Positions 23,532 to 33,848 of a stretch of 64,000 nt of DNA are shown one piece after another; within the stretch, counting starts at the first letter, position 1, and each line of letters starts with the position of its first letter. The stretch is from Limnoperna fortunei (lineage: Eukaryota; Mollusca; Bivalvia; Mytilida; Modiolidae). The notes below the pieces were generated by a model. That model made no database searches and was not told the origin of the DNA. It saw nothing but the letters and a program-made list of their open reading frames with translations. Both the position numbers and the translations under genes were made by a program. Location: the NCBI GenBank assembly GCA_944474755.1, contig OX104123.1, forward strand, positions 61,807,898-61,871,897, read 5' to 3'.

Positions 23532-24616
23532 TTTGTTAGAAATATCCGACTCTGATGTTAACAAGTCTTGTCCATCCTTTAAATGATGGACATTTGCTTT
23601 ACTGTTTTTACCTTTAATTTTACGAATCATGTTCCAAATTTTATTCATAGGGGTATGGTTATTTAGTTTAGAAACAAAGTTGAGCCAAGAGGTGCGTCGT
23701 CTTTGTTTCGTTACCCTGCGAGCTTTCGCTCGAAAAATTCGGAAATGGTTAAGATTATTTTGAGTTGGGTGTTTGTTAAAGCGTCGTTCGGCTTTTTTCC
23801 GGTCTTTAATAGCGTCCTCACAACTGTCATCGAACCATGGTTTACTAGGATGTTTTGGATTTGTCGAGGTCTTAGGAATTGTTTCATCAGCAATTAAAAT
23901 AAGTGTTTCATTGAATTTTAAAATTGGATCAGAAACAGCTTCAAAAGCATCCGAGTTAAGTCGCTCTATACATAGTTGTTCAAATAAAGGCCAATTGGGT
24001 GTTTGTTAAAGCATCGTTCGGCTTTTTTCCGGTCTTTAATAGCGTCCTCACAACTGTCATCGAACCATGGTTTACTAGGATGTTTTGGATTTGTCGAGGT
24101 CTTAGGAATTGTTTCATCAGCAATTGAAATAAGTGTTTCATTGAATTTTAAAATTGGATCAGAAACAGCTTCAAAAGCATCCGAGTTAAGTCGCTCTATA
24201 CATAGTTGTTCAAATAAAGGCCAATTGGCCTTGCCAAATTTATATCGAGCGACTCGTTCTGCGTTTGAAGAGTGTAAAGATTCCAAGATGATGGGAAAGT
24301 GATCACTGCCACAGAGATCGTCATGGACTTTCCATGAGAAATCGGGCAACAGAGAAGGATCTGCTATTGTAAGATCAATAGCCGAATATGATCCATTCCC
24401 AGGATGTAAATATGTATTGGTTCCATCATTAAAAATACACAGATCCTCCTGATTCATTAAGCCTTCAATAATTTTACCTTTATCGTTTATTGTGTTACTG
24501 CCCCATAAAGGGTTGTGTCCGTTGAAGTCCCCAAGTAATATATAAGGGGCCGGAAGCTGATCAGTAAGATGTTTCAACTGATTTAAATTTAATGAAGAAT
24601 TCGGAGGGATATACAC
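23532..24616 (-). pseudogene. Outer LINE: endonuclease and endonuclease-RT linker
   Basis: The 24616-23966 portion carries LLGDFNGHNPLWGS and GSDHFPIIL as in the inner copy. Downstream, the linker reads SKPWFDDSCEDAIKDRKKAE, then a basic segment, MNKIWNMIRKIKGKNSKANV and LLTSESDISN. It is cut at 23532 by the 5' end of the inner LINE. The linker is intact here but absent from the inner copy, so the two copies complement each other. Confidence 0.75.
23771..24230 (-). repeat. 230-bp tandem duplication inside the outer LINE
   Basis: The segment starting GTTTGTTAAAGC at 23771 repeats from 24001 with only a few differences over about 230 bp (GTTAAAGCGTCGTT versus GTTAAAGCATCGTT at the start). It covers the end of the endonuclease domain and the start of the linker, so part of the protein is duplicated and out of register. 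High identity indicates a recent duplication. Confidence 0.85.
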
Positions 24617-25139
24617 AGAGCATAAAGTAATTGTTTTGTCTAAAGATATTCTAACAGCAACCGCCTGAAGATCAGTGTTGAGATCTACAGGGCTATGTAG
24701 AACTTGATCTTTTACAAGAATGGTAGAGCCGCCAGCAGCTCTATCATTCTCGTCTACATATGTGCTGTATATAGAGTAGTTTTAAGGATATGTTATCACT
24801 TCGTTTTAGGTGGGATTCTTGGAGGCAAAATGCAACAGGAAGAAAGGCTTGAACTAATAAAGTAATTTCAAGAAAATTAATCTTAAGACCTCCACAATTC
24901 CATTGTATTATTGTACCCATTATGGTCTGCGAATAGGGGAATAGTTGACAGTTTTTTGGGGGCTATTCCGCCGGTTTCTGCTGGGGGATCTACTTTTAGA
25001 TCCAGTATCTGGGGGTAGTGTATCCATGGGATCGCCCCAGATAGTAGTGTCTAGATGATCTAGACTTCCAAACCTGTTGTGGACCTTTATGGGATCCCTC
25101 AGCAGTTTTGGAGTACGATCTCCTTTTTGATTCGAGTTT

Positions 25140-26249
25140 TTATTTGAGTTAGAAGAATTTAAATTGGAGTTGATATTTTTTGAATTTTTTTTTTTGGCTG
25201 CTTGAAGAATTGGTTGAGGATTGAGAGGGTACTGAAGACGTAGCAGTTTGAGAGGGTGTTGAAGACGTAGCAGTTTGTGAAGATGAAGATTTTCGTGAAG
25301 ATGTAATGATTTTGTCTGTTGTTGTAACTGTTAATTTTGAAGGTTGCTGTTTGTCAATAGGCCAGGTGATGATTGTCTGCGTTTCAACTGACGTGAGAAC
25401 GCGTTTGGCTACACTGGCGTATGATGTTGATGCAGGAGACGAGGATTATTCATTGTATTATACAGACGACGAGCCTCAGGGTAAAGGATGTTTTTTCAGT
25501 TTTTATTTTTTGAATTTCTTTTTCCTTTTTAAAGTGCTGACAGTCCTTAGATGAGGACATGTGGGCTTCACCACAATTAGCACACTTTGGAGTTTTAGTG
25601 CAGGTGAAGCCCTTATGTCCTTCCTCTGCACACTTAAAACAAATCTGGTGACCTCTGCACTGTCCCTTTCCGTGGCCGAACTTTTGACATTTAAAGCAGC
25701 GCACAGGGTTGAGAATATATGCGCTGACTTTAATATTTTGTAGACCTATTTTGATTGATTGGGGGACAGTTGGAGAGTTAAAATTGAGAAGGTGTTCAGT
25801 TTAACCTGAACACCTTGTCTGTTGGCAATAAATCTTTTAACTTTTGTAATACCCTGAGGTTGTAATTCTGTACAGATCTCGTCGTCTGTAAGCTCGGCGA
25901 GATCATCGTCGCGATAATGAATAATTCCTTGACTTGAGTTTAACGTTCTATGGGGGGAGGTCGAAATTTCTAAATCTATAATTTTTGTAAGTTCAACGAT
26001 TGGTGTTTTTTGTTGCATTCAATGAGAAGACCACCAGATTTCATCTTGGTGACATTCTTGACATCTCCTGCACAACATTTTATCAATTTTTCAATAACGA
26101 ATGGAGAGACTTTAGTTATTGGTTTACTAGGATCTTTGCTGGATAATACAATAAATCTTGACCAGAAGTCTTCCTCAACCATTTCTTCAAGCGGCAAGTC
26201 ATTTTTTCTTTTTTTTTGGACCATTTTTTATTTGTGTTTCAGAAGCCAT
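25140..26249 (-). pseudogene. Outer LINE: ORF1 (gag-like), frame-broken
   Basis: The likely start is the ATG at 26249 (MASETQIKNG), which is followed by an A-run where the frame is lost before resuming at 26224 (MVQKKRKNDLPLEEMVEEDF). Zinc knuckles CFKCQKFGHGKGQC, CFKCAEEGHKGFTC and CANCGEAHMSSSKDC lie at 25704-25560. A Ser/Thr-rich tail continues to about 25140. This copy retains the N-terminal part missing from the inner LINE. ORF1 proteins of this kind bind the element RNA. Confidence 0.7.
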
Positions 26250-27133
26250 GATGAGAAGAATGCGGTTCACCACCCTTGTCACCCACCCGCCACGGAGTGC
26301 CAACAGGGGCGATGATTGGTCTCTGCGGATAACCAGCAGAAAGCATCGGGTGTTCCAAGGGTGGTATACTCAAATAGATGAATTTCTTCACGAACGCAAG
26401 CTTCGTGCCAGAGTTAACTGGCGAAACAACCGTTCGAAACTCTGTCTACTTGATTGACCCATGACCCACCGCCTTCTTAACAGCTTGTAACTGAACAGGT
26501 TTTGTAGTAAGATTTACAAGATATGATCAAGTGATCAGAAGAATGATGACAAGCTTGTTAAGTGCTCGGCATGACCAGCCGATTGACCGAACCGGGTCCA
26601 TCCGGTCTCCCGTCTAGTTGAAGTCAGGGCCAAAGCGGTGTATTGAAAATCAAACCCGCTGACCCGCACTAATGGATGCAGCAAAGAGTGATCTCTCAAC
26701 CACCAGGATCCCTTCCTCCACCATCACGGGTTGCAACACACGGCAAACATGTCGCCTCTATAAAGCTGAGGAAGCTTTGCCCTTCAGCCACCGCCTTCTT
26801 TGCAAATCCTATAAGGAAGCTGTCTATCAAATGATAAATGCATTTCATGGAATAGGAAAATGGTGTAATAGAGTAGCTTAAATGAGAAGGATTCACAAAG
26901 GACAAGACGTGACATGCCGATTATTCATCTAAGTCAAGGCTAACTCGATTTCCCGTCCAGAAAAATTAAGGGTTTCAGTAAATTATCGGGATCGTTTACC
27001 CGGCCTACTGAAATCCCGTCCTGAAATCGACACGGGTCGCAACATACGGCAAGTGTTGCCTCTGTTAGCTGACTCTTACAGCAGGCTGAGGAAGCCGTGG
27101 GCCTATTCTCTGTGCCCCGGGTCTCACACGGGG
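26250..27133 (-). other. Outer LINE 5' leader
   Basis: GC-richer than the surroundings, with blocks shared with the leaders at 23200-23531 and 45690-46572, for example GCTGAGGAAGCTTTGCCCTT and CGACACGGGTCGCAACA. Two CGGGT(C/T)GCAACACACGGCAA-like segments (about 26725 and 27030, plus strand) show an internal partial duplication of the leader. A promoter would have to lie here, but I see no motif I would name. Confidence 0.6.
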
Positions 27134-27148
27134 TGAAAAGATAATTGA

Positions 27149-27480
27149 ATCCTTCTTGCAAAGATGATTTCCTTTGAAGCCTATCTATGACATCATGAAG
27201 TAATACTAATTTCGTGGGTTATTTATATATTCTATATATTTCATGTTTTTTCCGCCATGATTCACCCACAGGCTGATACATGTAATCTTGCAAAAATAGT
27301 ACTTGATGTGTTAAATTCTCTTATATTCAGATAACAAGGCAAAGATGGATAAATTGGCCCAATTTTTAAAGAAAAGGGGACTGGATGAGGTGTTAGAAAC
27401 GTTTGGCAAGTAACAGGTTAGTCCTTTTTATCACAGTACCTTTTAGCATATTTTGCTTTCTCTCAAAAGGCTTTTCATAT
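27149..27480. other. No gene recognised
   Basis: Interior sequence of the large element between the LINE insertion and the satellite-like repeats. No recognisable feature. Confidence 0.4.
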
Positions 27481-27499
27481 TTAGCAGGAAGGTAGAGAT

Positions 27500-28110
27500 C
27501 AACTCAAGAGGATATATTGCGTAACTTGCATATGATTTCACCGTTTGTGACTCGGGACCCTGCACTTTGACCTCAAGGTCAAACTAATGGTTTTACATGA
27601 CAGATTCTTATCTGGGGTTTAACTTTTTTGTTTTTAAGTATATGCTTTTGATATTTGGTATTAGGATAGACCAGTTCAAGATGATGTGTTGTGTACTATG
27701 GTTGGTGACCTTAGACCTTGAACGTTCACCTCATGGCAATTTATCATTTTTGCTATTTAGATTGGAGTCTTGGTTGTAACTTTTTTGTCTTTGAGTGTAT
27801 GCTTTTGATATTTAGAATGAGCATAGATCAGCTCAAGACAATATCACACATTCTATTGTTGGAGACTTTGAAAATTGAACTTTGACCTCTAGGTCAAATT
27901 AATGAATTTATATGACAGATTCATGTTCGTGCTGTAACATTTTTCTTTTGATGTATGCTGTTGATATTTGGCATGGTTCTTTTTTGTTTTGATGTATGCT
28001 TTTGAATTGGGAATAAGGGCAGAACAGCTCAAGATGATGTATCATTTACAATAGTTGGTGACCTATGACCTTCAACCTTGATCACAATGTCAAATTAAAG
28101 GAAACAATAA
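27500..28110. repeat. Degenerate tandem repeat, about 155 bp unit
   Basis: The phrase TATGCTTTTGATATTTGG followed by CAGCTCAAGATGATGT and GACCTTGAAC...GACCTC...GGTCAAA recurs with starts near 27641 and 27798, and in truncated form near 27952 and 27993. Similar GACCTTGACC-rich repeats are widespread in invertebrate genomes. There is no coding support despite one 60-codon frame. Confidence 0.65.
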
Positions 28111-28398
28111 TTTTTAACAATAAAATCTGTTTTATATTGTATGAATGGTTTACATGAATGATTATTGGCATGTTGGCTACAAAGAACCCACAATTTGAAG
28201 TGATTGGATAAATAAAATGAGATCATAGGTGTCAGACAGCATTTTTTGTACTCGAAAATGAAGGCAGATATCAAAATTTTGACATAAGGTAAAATTGTTC
28301 AGCATAATGAGATGTAGATGTGGTCAAATTTTCATATTGATCCATGAACCAGTGTTGGAGTTATTGCCCTTGAAATGTCATTTTTTTGCAAATCTTCC

Positions 28399-29040
28399 AA
28401 CATTGAACCCTATGGGAAATCAATAATTTTATTGTTTTCTTGAAAACTATTGGGCCATTTACAATGAAACTTGACGAGTAATGTATTTATAGTCATCGAC
28501 TGATGATATTCATTTAGTGGAAATTGGACTGAAAACATGGCTCATTGGCTAGGCAATTATTTTTGCAGATTTGCCAATTTAAAAAAAATCTTCTACACGG
28601 GGCCAAATGTTTGAAACTTTATAGCAGTGGTCCTTGTGATGTCCTCTACAAAGATTCCTCAATTCGTTCTGATCCAGTGGCAAACATTATGGCTTTAGTA
28701 GCATATAATTTAACATTGAAACCTATGGAAAATAACTTATGTATTGTTTCCTCATAACTACTTGGTTAATTACAATGCAACTTGGCAGAAATGATGTATT
28801 TATCGTTCTCTACTGATATTATGCATTTTATGGATATGAGACTGAAAACATTGCAGCCAGAGGCAATTCTTGTTTTAGACTGGCCAATTTTCAAAAATCT
28901 TTTCTGAAGAAACTTTTGTCTTAAATGTTTTGAAGCTTAATAACAATGTTCCTTGGGATGTCCTCCTTAACGTTTCCTCATTTTGTTCCGATCAAATGGC
29001 ACACTTGATGGCTGTGGTGGCATAAAGTTAACATTGAACC
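28399..29040. repeat. Two tandem units of about 315 bp
   Basis: The landmark AACATTGAA(A)CC falls at 28399, 28712 and 29030. Between landmarks the same ordered blocks appear: TTACAATG(A/C)AACTTG, TGTATTTAT, GACTGAAAACAT, and TCCTTG(T/G)GATGTCCTC. Divergence is moderate, so the duplication is old. Confidence 0.7.
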
Positions 29041-29907
29041 CTTAAGGGAACTTCATTTAATATTTAAGTTGCCAGGTGAGAGATACAGGCTGTTGTGAGC
29101 TTCTTTTAAGCACTCTCAGGCCTTCATTTCTTAAAACTTAGACCGAATGTTACTACCATGGATATCTTGTGCAAGTCAAAAATCAGTGACGGTCAAAACT
29201 TTTGTTGGGAGTTATAGCACTTTGACCATTGATAATGCACCAGTGTTCCATGTACCTTAAACCTTGTTCTATTTTTCATTTGGTAAAAGTTGTAAGAGTT
29301 ATAGAATTTGACTTTTTAGATCCGCTGAGTTATATAGGCCTTATTTATAGAATAAATAATTTTATGGCACATCACCACAGGTTTAAAGCGCGACAACTCG
29401 TTTTTGTAAAGTAGCAAACTTGTCTCAGTTGCACATGCGCATTAGCAATTTCTCAACAGCTTCATCTGGCATCAGATCGATAATCAATTAGCATTTTATT
29501 TTTATGGATTTTATCTTTTACGTAAGAATTTAATTTTATATTCGGAATTTCTGCAAACTTAGAGTGACTAACAGACACAGTATCTATAGCATTGCACTTA
29601 GTTGTTCTTCTTATATAAGGCATTACTTATATAAATTGATTTTGATTAAATCAACGGAGATGCTGACCAAGATGGCGATTTGAACTCTGGACTGTGCATT
29701 TTAATATTCGTTTTGCCTTTGGGTACGAGAAGAGATAATAACGAACAAAGTTAACTCCTTCAGTGGATTGGATTTCAGCAGGAAATATATATATTGTTCC
29801 TGATTTAAGTCAAGGTAAAAATTATAAGGTTCTGAAAAACAGATGCAGATAATTAGCATATATGAATATTCATGAGTAATTTTGGACGGTTCCATTTACT
29901 GTAAACA
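29041..29907. other. No gene; probable 5' region of the DIRS-like element from about 29640
   Basis: No coding sequence is supported. The stretch before ATG 29908 should contain the left terminus of the DIRS/Ngaro-like element, but I could not identify its split repeats by eye. Confidence 0.35.
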
Positions 29908-30510
29908 ATGACTCAAGTGTTAATAATAGGCAGTTCCCATGTAAACAGACTACAAAATTACGTACGATCTCAACCAGCATGTCGCAACTTTAATTTTGTG
30001 CATGATCCAGTTGTACATTTTCGTGGCATTAGTGGAGGACGAATTTCTGATGGAAGTCACTGCAGACAATGGGAACATGCTATAGAAAATGTGAGACCTG
30101 AGCATTTAATTGTGCATGTAGGCGGAAATGATTTAGACTCTTGTGTATTTTATGAGTCTGAAGCAGAGTTGAATGCTTTAGTGCTACGTTTGGTCCTAAT
30201 GAGTCATACTTTCCAACGCAGATACAGTATTTCATCAGTTACAATACTTCAACTTATGCCACGTACAAGTACGCACAACCTGCCAGTATTGCATTACAAT
30301 AACACTGTCCTCAGGTTTAATATATTGTTACGTGAAACATTAAGCAGTAATAACAATTTAAGGTATTGGAAAATCAGAGGAATATAAAACAGCCCATATG
30401 AACTGCTTTGTGATGGAGTACATTTTAATCGAGAGGGTTTTATCCGTTATTATCGAAGTATTCGAGGTGCTATTATCACAGCAATACGTAGTTATAAACA
30501 TTAATTGCCT
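29908..30510 (+). pseudogene. SGNH/GDSL-type hydrolase of the DIRS-like element, one in-frame stop
   Basis: MTQVLIIGSSHVNR holds the block I serine (GSSH). HVGGNDLDS is the block III GxND motif, and DGVHFNREGF, after an in-frame TAA at 30385, is the block V Asp-x-x-His. All three catalytic blocks are therefore in one frame across about 200 codons, separated by a single stop. SGNH hydrolases cleave esters. Their role in Ngaro-type elements is unknown. Without the region after the stop the predicted enzyme lacks its catalytic Asp-His, so as written it should be inactive. Confidence 0.75.
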
Positions 30511-30841
30511 CTCAATCGATAATATATGTACATTATTAGTTTTACAATTTGGGATTGTATTTGCAATATGCATAAATTTGTCTGTTTTTCCTTTTCAGAA
30601 GCTGTATTATTAAGTTTTCGATTAAGACAGTTGTTTGGAACAACACCTTTAGCCAGCTTTTGATGTAAGAATTTTTTAGTAGACACATTCCAATCTACAT
30701 GTACATACATGTCTTCAACACATGTTTAACTTTACAAATATTCTTTGATCACTTGGAAGGAAGTACTTCATACATGTATAATAATTATTCACAGTATTTT
30801 ACAAGAATGTAGATGTATGTTCTCTTACTTTTATTAATACA

Positions 30842-31012
30842 GTACGCTAGTACTAATTAATACTAACTACATATAATGTATAGTATATTTTAAGTACGCT
30901 AGTACAGCTTATATTTATACGTTCGTATTTACACTGACTTGCAAATTAAGTACAAGTACATGTAACTTGTATCGTTTCATAAGGGGGAGAATTAACAGCA
31001 GTACGCTAGTAC
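30842..31012. repeat. Three copies of GTACGCTAGTAC upstream of gag
   Basis: Copies lie near 30842, 30895 and 31001 with partial variants between them (AGTACTAATTAATACTAAC). The 12-mer is nearly its own reverse complement (GTACTAGCGTAC). It lies just before the gag ATG, where a promoter or leader would be expected. Function unknown. Confidence 0.6.
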
Positions 31013-31057
31013 ACATTGTTAGTCAATACTAAATTAATTAAAATTTTTTGGTAGGAG

Positions 31058-32281
31058 ATGTCTGAGCCACCTAGAAAATCGAGACGGCTAGCATCAAATT
31101 CAAGTAAAAAGAAGTCCACCAAATCAGTCAGTCACAACATCAATGAGAACCCAGATAACTGCACTCTGCAGAACACAATACAAAAAGAAATAAGAAAAAC
31201 CATTCCAGAAATAACTAATGCGGTGGTTGCTGCTCTACGGAATCAGGGGTTGGTATTCCCTACAATACCGTCTGTGCCAACACAAACACCAATGATGAAT
31301 GACGATGTGCAGTATCCTGCGATTGCTATTGATAATAACTCAAGAGAAGGTACAAGTACTTCGACACAACACATTTCATCAAATACACCACAGACAACAT
31401 TATCAGTTCTTAATAAAGATACATGCAACACCACTGCAGGTTCAATCTATGTGAATGATCCATGCTCTTTGCAAGTCAGTTCAGACATTAATACCCATGG
31501 TAACACTACAAGCCTAACATGTGATGCAAATATTGATTCAAATGATCGGTCTGTTAATTTTACTAGTATTAATAAACCACTGGCTTTAGGTGTTGATCCA
31601 AAAATCAAAGCGAAAATTTGGGCACACGAATACATTGATTTGGGGTGTCTAGTTTCAAAAAAGTCTTTGAAACCCAGGTTTCAACCTGTTGAATCTGTGG
31701 ATGGCAACATGATGTGGGAAAAACAACAGGTCTTAATCTTTCGCTTTGAATCTATTGCACACTGGCTGACAGCCTTTCATGTATTTGTCGGCATTTATAC
31801 TGAAAGGTACCCACATGAAACTGGGGCATTAATGAAATATGCCAATACAATTCAGACACTGGCTAGAAGGTCATGTGAGGTGGCCGCCTTTATTTACGAC
31901 AGGACCTTTAGGGAATGGCGAGAGCATGATTTTCGATATCTCCCATGGGATCAGGTAAATAATGAATTGTACTCTGATGCAATGGCTCTTGGTTTAAAAA
32001 TTAAATTTGACCAATTAAAGAATCAGTCTCTTAAGAAGTCCCCCTTTCTCCAGACTGGAGCTCCAGAAGAGAGCTCCAGAAAATATTGCTTCAGCTATAA
32101 TAATAAATACGGATCTTGTACCAGGGGGTCAACCTGTAAATATCCCCACATATGTGGAAAATGTGGGGTGGGCCACCCAAGAAAGTTTTGTAGACCATTA
32201 CAACATAGACTTCTGCCCCAGACCACTGTCCAACCCTCTTCCAACCCAAAGGGAGGCAACAAAATTGTTTCCCCAAAGTGA
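31058..32281 (+). CDS. Gag-like protein of the DIRS-like element
   Basis: An open frame of 407 codons. The N-terminus is basic and Ser/Lys-rich (EPPRKSRRLASNSSKKKS), followed by a Thr/Ser/Asn-rich linker and a helical central region (residues about 180-345). C-terminal Cys/His clusters resemble CCCH and CCHC knuckles (YGSCTRGSTCKYPHICGKCG, then HPRKFC near 365-390). It is likely the nucleocapsid protein that packages element RNA. It overlaps the RT frame by about 128 bases, the usual compact arrangement of DIRS-type elements. The start is the first ATG after the GTACGCTAGTAC repeats. No internal damage is visible. Confidence 0.75.
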   Translation: MSEPPRKSRRLASNSSKKKSTKSVSHNINENPDNCTLQNTIQKEIRKTIPEITNAVVAALRNQGLVFPTIPSVPTQTPMMNDDVQYPAIAIDNNSREGTSTSTQHISSNTPQTTLSVLNKDTCNTTAGSIYVNDPCSLQVSSDINTHGNTTSLTCDANIDSNDRSVNFTSINKPLALGVDPKIKAKIWAHEYIDLGCLVSKKSLKPRFQPVESVDGNMMWEKQQVLIFRFESIAHWLTAFHVFVGIYTERYPHETGALMKYANTIQTLARRSCEVAAFIYDRTFREWREHDFRYLPWDQVNNELYSDAMALGLKIKFDQLKNQSLKKSPFLQTGAPEESSRKYCFSYNNKYGSCTRGSTCKYPHICGKCGVGHPRKFCRPLQHRLLPQTTVQPSSNPKGGNKIVSPK

Positions 32282-33848
32282 CGTGATAACCCCAATTAAA
32301 AGTGATCGCCTACATAATTGGCTTTTAGGTTATAACAAGGATGCAAAAAATTTCCTTATAGATGGTTTTACATTTGGATTTAAAATTCCATTTGAAGGAA
32401 AAAGAAAGTTTACCTATTTTGACAACCTTTTATCTGCCCGAAATAACATTAGTATTTTAAAGGAAAAAATTTCTAAAGAGGTGAGAGCAGGCCGAGCTGC
32501 TGGACCTTTTGATAATCCTCCTTTTCAAGACTTACAAGTTTCTCCTTTAGGTTTAGTGCCCAAAAAAGTCCCTGGGGAATTTCGGGTAATTCACCATTTA
32601 TCCTTTCCTGAAAAGTCATCTATTAATGATGGCATACCAGATTATTTATGTACAGTGCGATACCAAACTGTGGACGATGCCTTACGTTTAGTAAAATTTC
32701 ATGGCCCAAACTGTCTTTTAGCAAAAACAGACATCGAAAATAGTTTCAAAATAATACCTATCCATGAATCATGTCATGAACTATTAGGGTTTGCGATAGA
32801 TGGCAAATTTTACTATGATAAAACTTTACCAATGGGTCTTAGTTATTCTTGTAATCTATTTGAGAAATTTAGTACAGCAATTCATTGGATGGTAGATCAT
32901 AAATTAAAAAGCACAGGTTGCGTTCATGTTTTAGATGATTTTTTGTTTGTGGGACCTGCAAATTCTTCATTATGTCGACAAACACTCCTCCAATTTTTAG
33001 ATATGGCAAACAATATTGGCCTTCCTATTAAAGAAGACAAAACTGTATATCCGACTACAACATTAAACTTCGTGGGTTTGGAAATCGACACTATTTTGAT
33101 GGAAATCAGATTGCCTCCAGATAAATTAACTAAACTTCTAGAAAAACTTAGGTATTTAAAACACAGAAAGAAGGTAACTTTAGAAGAATTACAGTCAGTT
33201 ATTGGTCTTCTCAATTTTGTTTGCAATGTGGTTCAACCTGGTAGGGCTTTTTTAAGAAGATTAATTGATTTAACCATTGGCTTAAAGAAACCAAAACATA
33301 GAAGGTGGTTAACCAATGAGGCGAGAGCTGATATTAATGCTTGGCTAGTCTTTGCCGAGAATTTCAATGGGAAAAGTCTATTTCTTAGTGACCGATGGGA
33401 ATCTTCAGTACAACTTAATCTATACACGGATGCCAGCAATAAAGGTTTTGGGTGTGTTTTAGGGACTCAATGGTTTGCTCAAATTTGGGATGGGCAATGG
33501 CTGAGTTATCATATTACAGTAAGGGAACTTTATCCATTGATTATTGCTGTAGAATTGTGGGGCAGTCAGTTAAAAAACAAGTGTGTGAATTTTCATTCTG
33601 ACAATTTAGCAGTAGTACATATTATAAACAAGCAGTCTTCCAAAGATAAGACCATAATGCAATTAGTTCGGAAATTTGTTCTCCTTACCTTAAAATATAA
33701 CATTCTATTTAAATGTTCTCATATTGCTGGCATAAAAAATATCGCAGCCGATTATCTTTCTCGATTACAGATTGCCAAATTCAAGAGAGAATTTCCAAAA
33801 ATGGAAGTGCATCCAACAGTAGATTCAGTTACCCTGTTGAAACTTTAA
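32154..33848 (+). CDS. Reverse transcriptase-RNase H of the DIRS-like element
   Basis: 564 codons are open; translation probably begins elsewhere or by reinitiation, since the frame opens inside gag. RT motifs: PLGLVPKKVPGEFRVIHHLS, AKTDIENSFKIIPI (motif A Asp), LPMGLSYSCNLFEKFSTA (motif B) and HVLDDFLFVG (motif C, LDDF as in DIRS elements). RNase H: LYTDASNKGFGCVLG, ELYPLIIAVELWG, FHSDNLAVVHIIN and ADYLSR supply the D-E-D-D acidic residues. The enzyme copies element RNA into DNA, probably forming a circular intermediate. It overlaps the recombinase frame by 136 bases. Confidence 0.9.
   Translation: MENVGWATQESFVDHYNIDFCPRPLSNPLPTQREATKLFPQSDVITPIKSDRLHNWLLGYNKDAKNFLIDGFTFGFKIPFEGKRKFTYFDNLLSARNNISILKEKISKEVRAGRAAGPFDNPPFQDLQVSPLGLVPKKVPGEFRVIHHLSFPEKSSINDGIPDYLCTVRYQTVDDALRLVKFHGPNCLLAKTDIENSFKIIPIHESCHELLGFAIDGKFYYDKTLPMGLSYSCNLFEKFSTAIHWMVDHKLKSTGCVHVLDDFLFVGPANSSLCRQTLLQFLDMANNIGLPIKEDKTVYPTTTLNFVGLEIDTILMEIRLPPDKLTKLLEKLRYLKHRKKVTLEELQSVIGLLNFVCNVVQPGRAFLRRLIDLTIGLKKPKHRRWLTNEARADINAWLVFAENFNGKSLFLSDRWESSVQLNLYTDASNKGFGCVLGTQWFAQIWDGQWLSYHITVRELYPLIIAVELWGSQLKNKCVNFHSDNLAVVHIINKQSSKDKTIMQLVRKFVLLTLKYNILFKCSHIAGIKNIAADYLSRLQIAKFKREFPKMEVHPTVDSVTLLKL

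Larger units (their letters stand above)
16579..27133 (-). mobile_element. I-group LINE insertion, split by a younger LINE and a 0.5-kb element
   Basis: The 5' end is at 27133 (minus strand starts CCCCGTGTGAGACCCGGGGC) and the 3' end with a CAAT-type tail is at 16579. The whole block is flanked by TGAAAAG[T/A]TAATTGA (16564-16578 and 27134-27148), a 15-base duplication with one mismatch. The 5' half (23532-27133) carries the leader, gag-like ORF1 and endonuclease. The 3' part (16579-18160) carries the end of the reverse transcriptase and the RNase H. The junction between them is occupied by a second copy (18682-23531), and about 1 kb of the outer copy's RT is missing. APE endonuclease, RT, RNase H and a three-knuckle ORF1 together point to the I group (I/Nimb-like). 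Confidence 0.75.

Noticed and set aside
23100..26760. Spliced intron in the LINE ORF1 (inner copy lacks about 0.7 kb present in the outer copy)
   Set aside because: The missing segment does not begin with GT or end with AG in the transcribed orientation, so a deletion is the simpler reading.
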